DNA from: Mesorhizobium sp. YM1C-6-2
GTDB lineage: Bacteria > Pseudomonadota > Alphaproteobacteria > Rhizobiales > Rhizobiaceae
Assembly: GCF_003666685.1 (NCBI RefSeq)
Contig: NZ_RCIZ01000003.1
Coordinates: forward strand, 310,001-374,000
Reading direction: 5' to 3'
Length of the DNA: 64,000 bases
Shown here: one piece after another, positions 18,151 through 25,561 of the stretch
Numbering within the stretch: the first letter of the stretch is position 1
Layout of the letters: the number at the start of each line of letters is the position of its first letter
Program-made: the position numbers and the translations under genes
The notes under the pieces: model-generated
Databases searched by the model: none
The model's input: only the letters and a program-made list of their open reading frames with translations
What the model was told of the DNA's origin: nothing

Positions 18151-18576
18151 ATGAACTACTGGCTGTTCAAGTCGGAACCCTTCAAGTTCTCCTTCGACGA
18201 CCTCAAGAAGAAGGGGAAGGCCGGCACGCAATGGGACGGCGTGCGCAACTACGCGGCGCGCAACAACATGAAGGCGATGAAGATCGGCGATCTCGGCTTC
18301 TTCTACCATTCGAACGAGGGGCTCAACATCGTCGGCATCGCCGAGGTCTCTGCGCTCGCCCACCCGGACACCACGACCGACGATCCGCGCTGGGAGTGCG
18401 TCGACATCCGCGCGGTGAAGGATGTGCCGAAGCCGCCGACGCTTGCCGACATCAAGGCCAATCCAAAATTGTCCGAAATGGCGCTGGTTCGCCTCGGAAG
18501 GCTGTCGGTTCAGCCGGTCACGCCCGCCGAGTGGGCGGAAGTCTGCCGCATGGGCGGGCTCGATCCCGCCAAGTAG
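18151..18576 (+). CDS. EVE domain-containing protein (YTH-like modified-base reader fold)
   Basis: A 141-residue single EVE domain. The hallmark residues are at the N-terminus (NYWLFKSEP) and in TQWDGVRNYAARNNM and GDLGFFYHSN, which form the aromatic cage of PUA/YTH-related folds. Members bind modified nucleobases in DNA or RNA; stand-alone ones in proteobacteria may sense modified nucleic acids, but no function is proven. A GGAG site precedes the ATG. The downstream methyltransferase gene follows closely. Confidence 0.92.
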   Translation: MNYWLFKSEPFKFSFDDLKKKGKAGTQWDGVRNYAARNNMKAMKIGDLGFFYHSNEGLNIVGIAEVSALAHPDTTTDDPRWECVDIRAVKDVPKPPTLADIKANPKLSEMALVRLGRLSVQPVTPAEWAEVCRMGGLDPAK

Positions 18577-18594
18577 TTGACTTCTCTCGCTAAG

Positions 18595-19248
18595 ATGCGG
18601 TGCGCGCCGGACAGGTTCGAGGATTTTATCCACGCCAACACGGCTTTCGCCGCGCCGCCGCACGTGCCGGAGATCGGGCTCCACCTCGCCGACGAGGCGC
18701 ACGAACTCTGGCATCGCACCGAGGAGGAACTGGCCGAGATCGGCCTGCCGCCGCCTTTCTGGGCCTTCGCCTGGGCCGGCGGCCAAGGGCTGGCGCGCTA
18801 CCTGCTCGACAATCCAGAGACGGTGCGCGGCAAGCATGTGCTCGACTTCGCGACAGGCTCGGGGCTGGTCGCCATCGCAGCGATGAAGGTCGGGGCCGCC
18901 AGCGTCACGGCCTGTGACATCGACGCTTTCTGCGAGGCGGCCGTTCGTCTGAACGCTGCGGCGAACGGCGTCACGGTCGCATTCGAAGACCGCGATCTCA
19001 TCGGCGAGGATATCGACGCCGACGTTCTGCTTGCCGGGGACGTGTTCTACGACAACGGCTTCGCCGGGAGACTGGTCCCCTGGTTCGCGCGACTGGCGGA
19101 AGGCGGGACCTCGGTCCTGGTCGGCGACCCCGGCCGCTCCTATCTGCCGCGCGAAAAGCTGACCAAGCTTGCCGAATACCAGGTGCCGGTCACGCGCGCG
19201 CTGGAGGACGCCGAAGTGAAGCGGACGACGGTGTGGCGGTGGACGTGA
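18595..19248 (+). CDS. Class I SAM-dependent methyltransferase (ETFB-lysine methyltransferase-like)
   Basis: A protein of about 217 residues with the Rossmann SAM-binding motif LDFATGSGLVAIAA and the following acidic CDIDAF. The preceding PPPFWAFAWAGGQGLARYLLDNPE segment is typical of the METTL20/nicotinamide-N-methylase-like group; several members methylate a lysine of the electron transfer flavoprotein beta subunit. ATG at 18595 is chosen over a TTG directly after the EVE gene stop. Substrate not established from sequence alone. Confidence 0.82.
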   Translation: MRCAPDRFEDFIHANTAFAAPPHVPEIGLHLADEAHELWHRTEEELAEIGLPPPFWAFAWAGGQGLARYLLDNPETVRGKHVLDFATGSGLVAIAAMKVGAASVTACDIDAFCEAAVRLNAAANGVTVAFEDRDLIGEDIDADVLLAGDVFYDNGFAGRLVPWFARLAEGGTSVLVGDPGRSYLPREKLTKLAEYQVPVTRALEDAEVKRTTVWRWT

Positions 19249-20198
19249 TCCTTACCTCCCCTTGAGGCGGGCTACCCGCGCGTTTCGCCATTGCCACGCC
19301 CTGCTTTCGCAGTCTGGCTATTTCAAAGAACGCTGCCCGCCCCTTCGTAAGGGAAGAGCAGAAGTCGGGAAGCGGGGCGCGAGGGCCGAGCCTTCCTGAC
19401 TTATTCACATGGCGCAGCTTCCCGCGCCCCGCCGGCGTTCTTTGGCCGCTCCATTCCCTGCCTGGGACCTGCCGGCTGCATGCTCACGCCTGGTCTTGCC
19501 GAATAGTCCCGGGACCAGGTCTCAGCCGGTGGTTTACGACGCGCCGACGCGTGGACATACCCGCGTCTTGTCCCCGACGCTCGCGCGCGGGGAGCCTGGG
19601 AACTCCGGAGCGACCCTCGACCTCGACGGCCACGTTAGCCGCTTCACCCGAGCGCCGGTTCCTCCCCGCAGACCACCGTCATGATCGGCGTTCCCGCAGG
19701 AGAAACTGGTCGCATTGTGCGGCAGGCTGGAGGGGCGTGAGTGCAGTTGCGACGACTTTTTCGGGAGCAGCACGGGATGCGTCTCCCGCGCCGCCCTGAA
19801 GGCAAGCGATTTCAACGGCTTGGCCAGAGAGTGCCTGCCGGGAGCAAAAACCCAGTTGCAAAAGATGGGAAGGTTTTATCCACGGGCGCTGCCCGCCCCG
19901 CGGCATGAAAGGAAGAGCGCCACCGGCTGCACCGGCTCCGGCGTCATCTGCATCCGAAGCATGGGTTCCCGGCACTCTCCGCTTCGCGGAGCCTGTCCCC
20001 CTGCTTGCCGAAGGCAAGATCCGGGGCTCTCGCTCACGAAATCTGGAATAACGGACTGCTGCAAGCTGTCGAGCGGGTTGCCGACGTCGGCGATCGGCGG
20101 AATGCATGTAAGCTGTCGAGTTGATCGCTGATGTCGGCGGAAGGTGACAGAAGAGTTATTCCCGCGCCAGCGCGCGAGCGGAGCGAGGGAAAGGCGGC
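19249..20198. other. Gene-free region with repeats and hairpins
   Basis: About 950 bases without a convincing protein gene. The ORFs of 60-140 codons here are Arg/Pro/Ser-rich, lack ribosome sites and overlap one another on both strands. The left end (19256-19300) resembles degenerate rhizobial palindromic repeat sequence. The middle holds strong nested hairpins (separate entry). On the minus strand around 20050 the sequence would read SVIPDFVSESPGS, like translated proteobacterial VIPDLIRDP-type intergenic repeats. At 20061-20142 a degenerate direct repeat (AAGCTGTCGAG...GTCGGCGGA) occurs twice. Confidence 0.5.
19463..19606. other. Tandem strong hairpins, possible structured RNA
   Basis: Two stable inverted-repeat structures lie side by side: CCGGCTG (19472-19478) pairs with CAGCCGG (19523-19529), enclosing CCTGGTC (19489-19495) with GACCAGG (19513-19519); then CCCCG-a-CGC-tcgc-GCG-CGGGG at 19572-19592, followed by GGAG/CTCC. 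I do not recognise RNase P, tmRNA, 6S or SRP RNA signatures on either strand. Transcription direction is unknown. Confidence 0.35.
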
Positions 20199-21122
20199 TC
20201 AGGTGCGCGTCTTCCCCGCTTCCTCCAGAATCCAGTCGCGGAAAGCGACGATGCGCGGGTCGTAGGCGCTCGCCTGCGGGTAGACGAGGAAATAGGCGTA
20301 TTCGGCGGCCATGCGGACGCCGAGCTCGAAGGGCTGCACCAGGCGGCCCTCGGAAAGATCATGGGCCACCATGGCGAAGTCGGCGAGCGCCACCGCGCTG
20401 CCGTCGATCGCCGCCTGGATGCAATCGGATGACGTGCCGAACACCATCGTGCGGCTGTCGTCGAAATCATCGACCCCGGCAGCCGCCATCCACATCTGCC
20501 AGTTGGGCCAGGTAACCCCCTGCCGCGACCACTCGATATGCACGAGGCGATGGTTGAAGAGGTCGCGCGGCGTCCGCAGCGGCGGGCCGTTGCGCAGCAG
20601 GGCCGGGCTGCAGACCGGCACGATGACGTTGTCGAACAGGCGGTCGGCGGCGAGGCCGGGATATTTGCCGGCACCGAAGCGGATGCCGACGTCGACGTCG
20701 TCACGGTCGAAGTCGCGGACTTCGTAGGAGATATCGAAGCGAAGCTCGATGTCGGGCTTCAGCGCGCGGAAACCGTCGACGCGCCGCATCAGCCATTTCG
20801 CCGCGAAATGGGCATCCGCCGTCACCTTCAGCAGCGACTGGCCGCGTGCAAGCTTCTGTGCCCGCGACACCGCCCGGTTGAGGAGGTCGATGGCGTCGGC
20901 CGAGGCTTCGGACAGGACCGCGCCGGCCGCCGTCAGCCGCACGGTACGGCTGGTGCGGGCAAACAGTGTCAGGCCAAGCTGATCCTCGAATTCCTTGATC
21001 TGATGGCTGACCGCCGCCGGCGTCAGGCCGAGTTCGTCGGCGGCGCGCGTGAAATTCAGGTGCCTGGCCGCCGCTTCCAGCGTGCGCAAGGCGCGGGTAC
21101 CGGGCACGAAACGAGCCATCAT
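20199..21122 (-). CDS. LysR family transcriptional regulator, GcvA-like
   Basis: A LysR-type regulator of about 307 residues. The N-terminal winged helix reads LRTLEAAARHLNFTRAADELGLTPAAVSHQIKEFEDQLG, typical of the GcvA/AmpR group, followed by the periplasmic-binding-like effector domain. The start at 21122 (MMARFVPGTRAL) is chosen over the longer ATG at 21179, which would add a Lys/Phe-rich extension not seen in the family. It diverges from a DUF1127 gene, an arrangement frequent in rhizobia in which the regulator may control that small gene. Effector unknown. Confidence 0.9.
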   Translation of the reverse strand: MMARFVPGTRALRTLEAAARHLNFTRAADELGLTPAAVSHQIKEFEDQLGLTLFARTSRTVRLTAAGAVLSEASADAIDLLNRAVSRAQKLARGQSLLKVTADAHFAAKWLMRRVDGFRALKPDIELRFDISYEVRDFDRDDVDVGIRFGAGKYPGLAADRLFDNVIVPVCSPALLRNGPPLRTPRDLFNHRLVHIEWSRQGVTWPNWQMWMAAAGVDDFDDSRTMVFGTSSDCIQAAIDGSAVALADFAMVAHDLSEGRLVQPFELGVRMAAEYAYFLVYPQASAYDPRIVAFRDWILEEAGKTRT

Positions 21123-21248
21123 CTTCAAGAAAAGTTTTATGAACCGATGAAAACTACTCGTTTCCGCTTTTTCTTTCAATGGATCAGGATGGCTCCAGCA
21201 AAGAAATCATAAAACCGGACTTAGGCTCCGGAGAACTGGAAAATCCAG

Positions 21249-21476
21249 ATGTCCATCTTCGTCGATTCGACCCCCGGCGCCGGCTGGCCGCGCCAGGCCG
21301 CCGACTGGCTGCGCGAAGCCAGGGCCGCCCTCGTCCATCCCTCCGTGCGTATATCGGGCCTGTCCGACAAGGAACTGCGCGATATCGGCCTGAAGCCGCG
21401 CTCGCTTTCCAGCACCGTCTATCGCGAGATCGGCAAGCCGGGTCTCGTCGACTTCGGCTGGCGACTGGGACGGTAG
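21249..21476 (+). CDS. DUF1127 (YjiS-like) small protein
   Basis: A 75-residue protein containing the DUF1127 core (about residues 36-52, ISGLSDKELRDIGL preceded by basic residues). In Agrobacterium and relatives such small arginine-rich proteins affect RNA turnover and phosphate or stress responses, but this longer version with an N-terminal extension is uncharacterised. It is divergent from the GcvA-like regulator. A CCGGAG purine stretch lies upstream, though spacing is long. Confidence 0.85.
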   Translation: MSIFVDSTPGAGWPRQAADWLREARAALVHPSVRISGLSDKELRDIGLKPRSLSSTVYREIGKPGLVDFGWRLGR

Positions 21477-21543
21477 GCCGCAGCGCCTGACGGAAGGCTG
21501 CCAACGAACTCCCTCTCCGTCCCTGGTCCTGCGGACTGACCGC

Positions 21544-21571
21544 CTCTCTCCCCGCTTCGGCGGGGAGAGAG
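21544..21571. terminator. Hairpin in the convergent gap between DUF1127 gene and L,D-transpeptidase gene
   Basis: A 12-bp perfect stem CTCTCTCCCCGC/GCGGGGAGAGAG with a TTCG loop. There is no clear T run on either side, so it may be part of a rhizobial palindromic repeat serving as a bidirectional transcript end. Confidence 0.5.
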
Positions 21572-21582
21572 GGACCTTGTCC

Positions 21583-22188
21583 TTATCGCACTACCTGCAG
21601 CACCGTGCGGTCGGAGAGGTATGGCAGAAGCCTTGCCATCACCTTAGCCGTCACCGCCACGCATCCTTGCGTCGGCGTGAAGCCGGGACGGGCGAGGTGG
21701 AAGAAGATGGCGCTGCCGCGGCCGCGCCGGCGCGGTGAGATGTTCCAGTCGAGCACCAGGCAGCAATCGTAGAGCCGGTCGGCGCGGCGCATCGTCTCAT
21801 GGCTCGCCCCGTAGGGGATCTTCACCGGCCGGTTGTAGTTGCGGTCGCCGGGCACCTCGCACCAGCCGAGATCGTCCGAAATCGGCGTCATGCGCAGCCG
21901 CGTGCGACGCGCGGCCACGTGGTCCGCCCGGAAATAACCCGAGAGGATGCGCATGGCGGCAAGCGGCGTGGCGCCGTCGCCCTCGCGCTTGCCGGCCGAG
22001 ATGCCGCCCCTTCCGAGCGCACAGGGGAAAACCATGTTGCCGGCGACGAGCAGGCCCTGCGTCGGCTTGCCGGGGCGGGCGCGGACGATGAGGCGGGCAA
22101 GGCCCGGCTTTGGCCCGGCATGCCCGCCCGGCCGGTATTTTGCATTACCGGACTTACACTTATATTCTTTGCTGTATGATCTCGACAT
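21583..22188 (-). CDS. L,D-transpeptidase (YkuD domain) family protein
   Basis: A 201-residue protein whose C-terminal half carries the YkuD active-site signature: His in FFHLARPGF (H164) and the nucleophile in PTQGCVAVT (C176). L,D-transpeptidases form 3-3 peptidoglycan cross-links or attach outer-membrane proteins to peptidoglycan, a feature prominent in Hyphomicrobiales. No cleavable signal peptide is visible from this start and no in-frame alternative ATG exists nearby; the short rhizobial YkuD family (FPCALGRGGIS near residue 54) typically looks like this. The gene ends beside a hairpin convergent with the DUF1127 gene. Confidence 0.87.
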   Translation of the reverse strand: MSRSYSKEYKCKSGNAKYRPGGHAGPKPGLARLIVRARPGKPTQGLLVAGNMVFPCALGRGGISAGKREGDGATPLAAMRILSGYFRADHVAARRTRLRMTPISDDLGWCEVPGDRNYNRPVKIPYGASHETMRRADRLYDCCLVLDWNISPRRRGRGSAIFFHLARPGFTPTQGCVAVTAKVMARLLPYLSDRTVLQVVR

Positions 22189-22285
22189 GCCAAATCACCC
22201 GGCCCGGATTTTCCGACGTTCCGCACAAACGAGGCTCCGGGTCAACCGATCAACCGGCTCCCCGCCGCCGCACATGGATTGAAGC

Positions 22286-22969
22286 ATGACCTCACGCACC
22301 ATTCTCATCGTGGACGACGACGACGACCTGCGCTCGACGCTGGTCGAACAATTGTCGCTCTACGAGGAATTCGAGGTCCTGCAGGAAGCCACCGCCGGCA
22401 AGGGCGTGGCGGCGGCGCGGGCCGGAGTGGTCGACCTCCTGATCATGGATGTCGGGCTGCCCGACATGGACGGGCGCGAGGCGGTCAAGCTGCTGCGCAA
22501 GGGCGGCTACAAGGCGCCGATCATCATGCTGACCGGGCAGGATACCGATTCCGACACGATCCTGGGGCTGGAAGCCGGTGCCAACGACTATGTGACGAAG
22601 CCGTTCCGCTTCGCCGTGCTGCTCGCCCGCATCCGCGCGCAGCTCAGGCAGCACGAGCAGAGCGAGGACGCGACCTTCTCGGTCGGGCCGTATACGTTCA
22701 AGCCGAGCCAGAAGCTGCTGATCGACCAGCGCGGCGGCAAGGTGAGGCTGACCGAGAAGGAGGCCTCGATCATCAAATATCTCTACAGGGCCGACCAGAA
22801 GGTGGTTACCCGCGACGTGCTGCTGGAGGAGGTATGGGGCTACAATTCGGGCGTCACCACGCACACGCTCGAAACGCATGTCTACCGGTTGCGCCAGAAG
22901 ATCGAGCGCGATCCTTCCAATGCCGAAATTCTTGTGACAGAAAGCGGCGGTTACAAGCTCGTTCCCTAG
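22286..22969 (+). CDS. cenR: OmpR-family response regulator, CenR-like cell-envelope regulator
   Basis: A 227-residue two-component regulator. The receiver domain has the acidic pocket VDDDDD (9-14), phosphoacceptor D55 in LLIMDVGLPD, and K105 in YVTKPF; the C-terminal winged helix ends VTESGGYKLVP. The whole sequence closely resembles rhizobial CenR, the essential regulator of envelope genes in Caulobacter and Sinorhizobium. No histidine kinase gene is adjacent, which also fits cenR, whose partner kinase is encoded elsewhere. The name is from recalled similarity, so moderate confidence in orthology. Confidence 0.85.
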   Translation: MTSRTILIVDDDDDLRSTLVEQLSLYEEFEVLQEATAGKGVAAARAGVVDLLIMDVGLPDMDGREAVKLLRKGGYKAPIIMLTGQDTDSDTILGLEAGANDYVTKPFRFAVLLARIRAQLRQHEQSEDATFSVGPYTFKPSQKLLIDQRGGKVRLTEKEASIIKYLYRADQKVVTRDVLLEEVWGYNSGVTTHTLETHVYRLRQKIERDPSNAEILVTESGGYKLVP

Positions 22970-23009
22970 GTCGGCTCGTCGCTTCACGGAGGCGGCGATC
23001 CGATCTAAC

Positions 23010-23071
23010 TCATTGTTTTGGCGCAATTCCGGTCGGAATGCCGGTTTTCATTTCCCATGGAATTGCTCTAG
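23010..23071 (+). repeat. Intergenic dispersed repeat, copy 2 (RIME-like)
   Basis: Same pattern as copies at 18082 and 59315: CATTGTTTTGGCGCAATTCC-N3-CGGAA, then CATGGAATTGCTCTAG. It lies directly after cenR. Confidence 0.7.
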
Positions 23072-23138
23072 CGTGAATTTTGCGGATAGGTAGGGGAGCA
23101 TCGCAGGAGGAGCGCCAGACTGACTTTCCGGGGACACC

Positions 23139-23591
23139 ATGGCGCTGGATGATCACATCCGCATCCTGTCCGGCGTGGGGCTGTTCGAGGGCTTCACGCA
23201 GGAACAGTTGCGCCTGCTCGCCTTCGGCGCGGAGGCGATGCATCTGTCGGCGGGGAAAAAGCTGTACCGCGAGGACGACGACGCCGATTCCGCCTATGTC
23301 GTGGTGCGCGGCCGGATAAAACTCTTCCGCGAGAACGAGGACAAACTGGCAGATGTCGGCATGGCCGAGCCCGGCGCTACGCTGGGCGAGATGGCTCTGA
23401 TCGCCGACTCCCGCCGGCTGACCAGCGCCGAGGCGGCGACCGACACAGAAGTGCTGCGCATAAACCGCTCCATGTTCCGCCGCATATTGGAGGAATATCC
23501 CGAAACCGCCGAGGCGCTGCGGCAGCGGATCATCGAGGATCTGCAGGCGCTGATCAGGCGGATCGAGCAGGTGGGCGAGCGGCTGGGCTAG
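23139..23591 (+). CDS. Stand-alone cyclic nucleotide-binding domain protein
   Basis: A 150-residue protein consisting of one cNMP-binding (Crp-type) beta-roll (about residues 10-125; LFEGFTQEQLRLLAFGAE, PGATLGEMALIADSRRLTSAEA in the phosphate-binding cassette position) and a C-terminal helix of Glu/Arg character. There is no HTH, so it is not a Crp-like DNA-binding regulator. The cassette lacks the usual Arg-Ser/Thr exact form but keeps GEMAL. The ligand and partner are unknown; such proteins may act as cNMP-dependent adaptors. No promoter is evident. Confidence 0.85.
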   Translation: MALDDHIRILSGVGLFEGFTQEQLRLLAFGAEAMHLSAGKKLYREDDDADSAYVVVRGRIKLFRENEDKLADVGMAEPGATLGEMALIADSRRLTSAEAATDTEVLRINRSMFRRILEEYPETAEALRQRIIEDLQALIRRIEQVGERLG

Positions 23592-23602
23592 GCACTTTCC
23601 CT

Positions 23603-23741
23603 CGCCCTTGAGGGGAGGGTCGATCCGCGCAGCGGGTCGGGGTGGGGGCCGTGGTGACATGCTCAATGCGAATCTTGCGCCGCCGTGATGACCCCCTCTG
23701 CCCGCTTCGCGGGCATCTCCCCCTCAAGGGGGGAGAAAGGT
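23603..23741. repeat. Pair of inverted rhizobial palindromic repeat blocks
   Basis: Two blocks related in inverted orientation fill the gap between convergent genes. The first contains CCCTTGAGGGG and GATCCGC-gca-GCGGGTC; the second contains TGCCCGC-ttc-GCGGGCA and CTCCCCC-tcaa-GGGGGGAG. Such CCCCTTGAGGGG-type palindromes recur across Hyphomicrobiales genomes and probably also end transcription of both neighbours. Confidence 0.65.
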
Positions 23742-23746
23742 CGGCG

Positions 23747-24553
23747 TCAGTCGAAATCGAAGCGGGCGATGACGGGCACGTGGTCGGACGGGCGCTCCCA
23801 GCCGCGCGCGTGGCGCAATATGTCGATGTCCTTCAGGCCGGGCACCAGGTTTTCCGACGACCAGATATGATCGAGGCGGCGGCCGCGGTCCGACGCCGCC
23901 CAGTCGGCGGCGCGATAGCTCCACCAGGTGTAGAGCTTCTGCTCGGCGGGCACGTTCAGCCGCATCAGATCGACCCAGCCGCCGGCCTTGCGCATCGCCT
24001 CGAAGCTTTCCGTCTCGACCGGCGTATGGCTGACCACCTTCAGGAGCTGCTTGTGCGACCAGACGTCGTGCTCCAGCGGCGCGATGTTGAGGTCGCCGAC
24101 CAGGATCGAGCCGGAACGGTCGTCGAACTCGGCGGGCACGGCGTTCATCTCGGACACGAAACCGAGCTTGTGGCGGAATTTCGGATTGATGTCGGGGTCG
24201 GGCTCGTCGCCGCCGGCCGGGACGTAGAAATTATGGACCAGGATGGAGCGGCCGCCGGCCTCGACGCGGACTGAAAGGTGGCGGCAGTCGGCGATGTCGC
24301 AGAAGCGGCGGCGCTCGACCACCTCAAGGGGGCGGCGCGAGACGGTGGCGACGCCGTGATAGCCCTTCTGGCCGTGGATCTCTACATGCCGGTAGCCGAG
24401 CGCATGGAAGCGGTCGAACGGGAAGAGCTCGTCGGGGCACTTCGTCTCCTGCAGGCAGAGCACGTCCGGCGCACGCTCCAGGAGCAGGCGCTCGACGAGC
24501 GGCATGCGCAGCCGCACCGAATTGATGTTCCAGGTCGCTACAGAGAAGGGCAT
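23747..24553 (-). CDS. xthA: Exodeoxyribonuclease III
   Basis: A 268-residue AP endonuclease/3'-5' exonuclease of the exonuclease III family, for base excision repair. Catalytic motifs are intact: WNINSVR (7-13), LQETKC with the metal-binding Glu (E36), VGDLNIAP, RLDHIW and the terminal SDHVPV. It starts ATG-PFSVATWNI, the usual rhizobial N-terminus. Confidence 0.95.
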   Translation of the reverse strand: MPFSVATWNINSVRLRMPLVERLLLERAPDVLCLQETKCPDELFPFDRFHALGYRHVEIHGQKGYHGVATVSRRPLEVVERRRFCDIADCRHLSVRVEAGGRSILVHNFYVPAGGDEPDPDINPKFRHKLGFVSEMNAVPAEFDDRSGSILVGDLNIAPLEHDVWSHKQLLKVVSHTPVETESFEAMRKAGGWVDLMRLNVPAEQKLYTWWSYRAADWAASDRGRRLDHIWSSENLVPGLKDIDILRHARGWERPSDHVPVIARFDFD

Positions 24554-24657
24554 GGGCAGGTCCGGCCGAGAATCGAAGGCCGGAACTTACAGCCGCAGCA
24601 GAAAACGACAAGGCCGCGCGGGTGCGCGGCCTTGGGGAGAATGCCGTGTGGCTGCGA

Positions 24658-25365
24658 TCAGCGGTTGTTGTTGTTGGCGCCCGGCTTGTTGAGCTTGTAG
24701 TTGCGCTTGTAGTCGATCGCGAACAGGTCCTGGTCGATCTTCACGCCCTGCTTGACGTTGAAGATCATCACCGTCGTGTCCTTGCCCTGCGGGTCGGTGA
24801 TCGTCCACTGGCGAAGGTCGTAGGATTTCGGATCGAACATCATGGTGATGGTCGAGTTGCCGAAGACCTGGCGGTCGGAGAGCTGGATGGTGGTGAGATC
24901 GGCCTCTTCCTTGACGCTCTTCACCGTCCTGCCGGAGAGGTCGATGCGCTTGTCGAGCAGAAGCTTCAGCGGCGTCTTCGACAGCGGATAGAGGTCCATC
25001 GTGTTGAGCTTGGTGTTGTCGATGACGACCGACTTGCCGTCGGAGATGACGCGGTAGCCGGACGGCGGCTCGTAGTTGAAGCGGATCTTGCCGGGGCGCT
25101 GGATGTAGAACTTGCCGCCGGTCTGCTCGCCGCGCGGGCCGAACTGGACGAACTCGCCGCTCATGGTGGAGACGCTGGAGAAATGATCGGCGATCCTCTG
25201 CGCGGCGTCGGAGGCGGCGATCGCCGGCGTCGCGATGCCCATGCCGGAAACGGCGGCGACTGCCGTGGCGGCAGCCGCACCGGCGGCGAGGCGGAGCAAG
25301 CCACGGCGCGTGGCGGCGAATCGGTCGGTCGGGAAACGGGTTTTCATGGCGGTCGCTTTCGTCAT
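24658..25365 (-). CDS. lolA: Outer-membrane lipoprotein carrier protein LolA
   Basis: Periplasmic chaperone that carries lipoproteins from LolCDE to the outer membrane. From the ATG at 25365 the protein has 235 residues: a long signal region with twin-arginine-like ATRRGLLRLAAGAAAATAVAAV, a cleavage area near PAIAA, then the LolA beta half-barrel (FSSVSTMSGEFVQFGPRGEQTGGKFYIQRPGKIRFNY split over several strands). A second ATG at 25347 is possible. The C-terminal Asn run (NNNNR) is unusual but low-complexity. It lies 196 bases from ftsK on the same strand. Confidence 0.92.
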   Translation of the reverse strand: MTKATAMKTRFPTDRFAATRRGLLRLAAGAAAATAVAAVSGMGIATPAIAASDAAQRIADHFSSVSTMSGEFVQFGPRGEQTGGKFYIQRPGKIRFNYEPPSGYRVISDGKSVVIDNTKLNTMDLYPLSKTPLKLLLDKRIDLSGRTVKSVKEEADLTTIQLSDRQVFGNSTITMMFDPKSYDLRQWTITDPQGKDTTVMIFNVKQGVKIDQDLFAIDYKRNYKLNKPGANNNNR

Positions 25366-25561
25366 GGTGGTATCGATTTGTTCGTCAGTCGCATCGATGG
25401 TTAGGCAGGCAGTGGGGCCTAAGTTTGGCAAGGGAACCGCCGGTTTTCCGGGGCAGGCGCGGAATTCTCCCAAAACCGCGCCGCACTTGGGGTCCGATGC
25501 CTAAAACCCGGCAGAAGGGGCGAAGTTCCCGAAATCCGCCGGAGGCTGCCCGTCATAACGG

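Noticed and set aside
19409-19684. A 91-codon ORF in the gene-free stretch
   Set aside because: No ribosome site, overlaps ORFs of equal quality on the other strand, and lies over strong hairpins; not supported as a protein gene.
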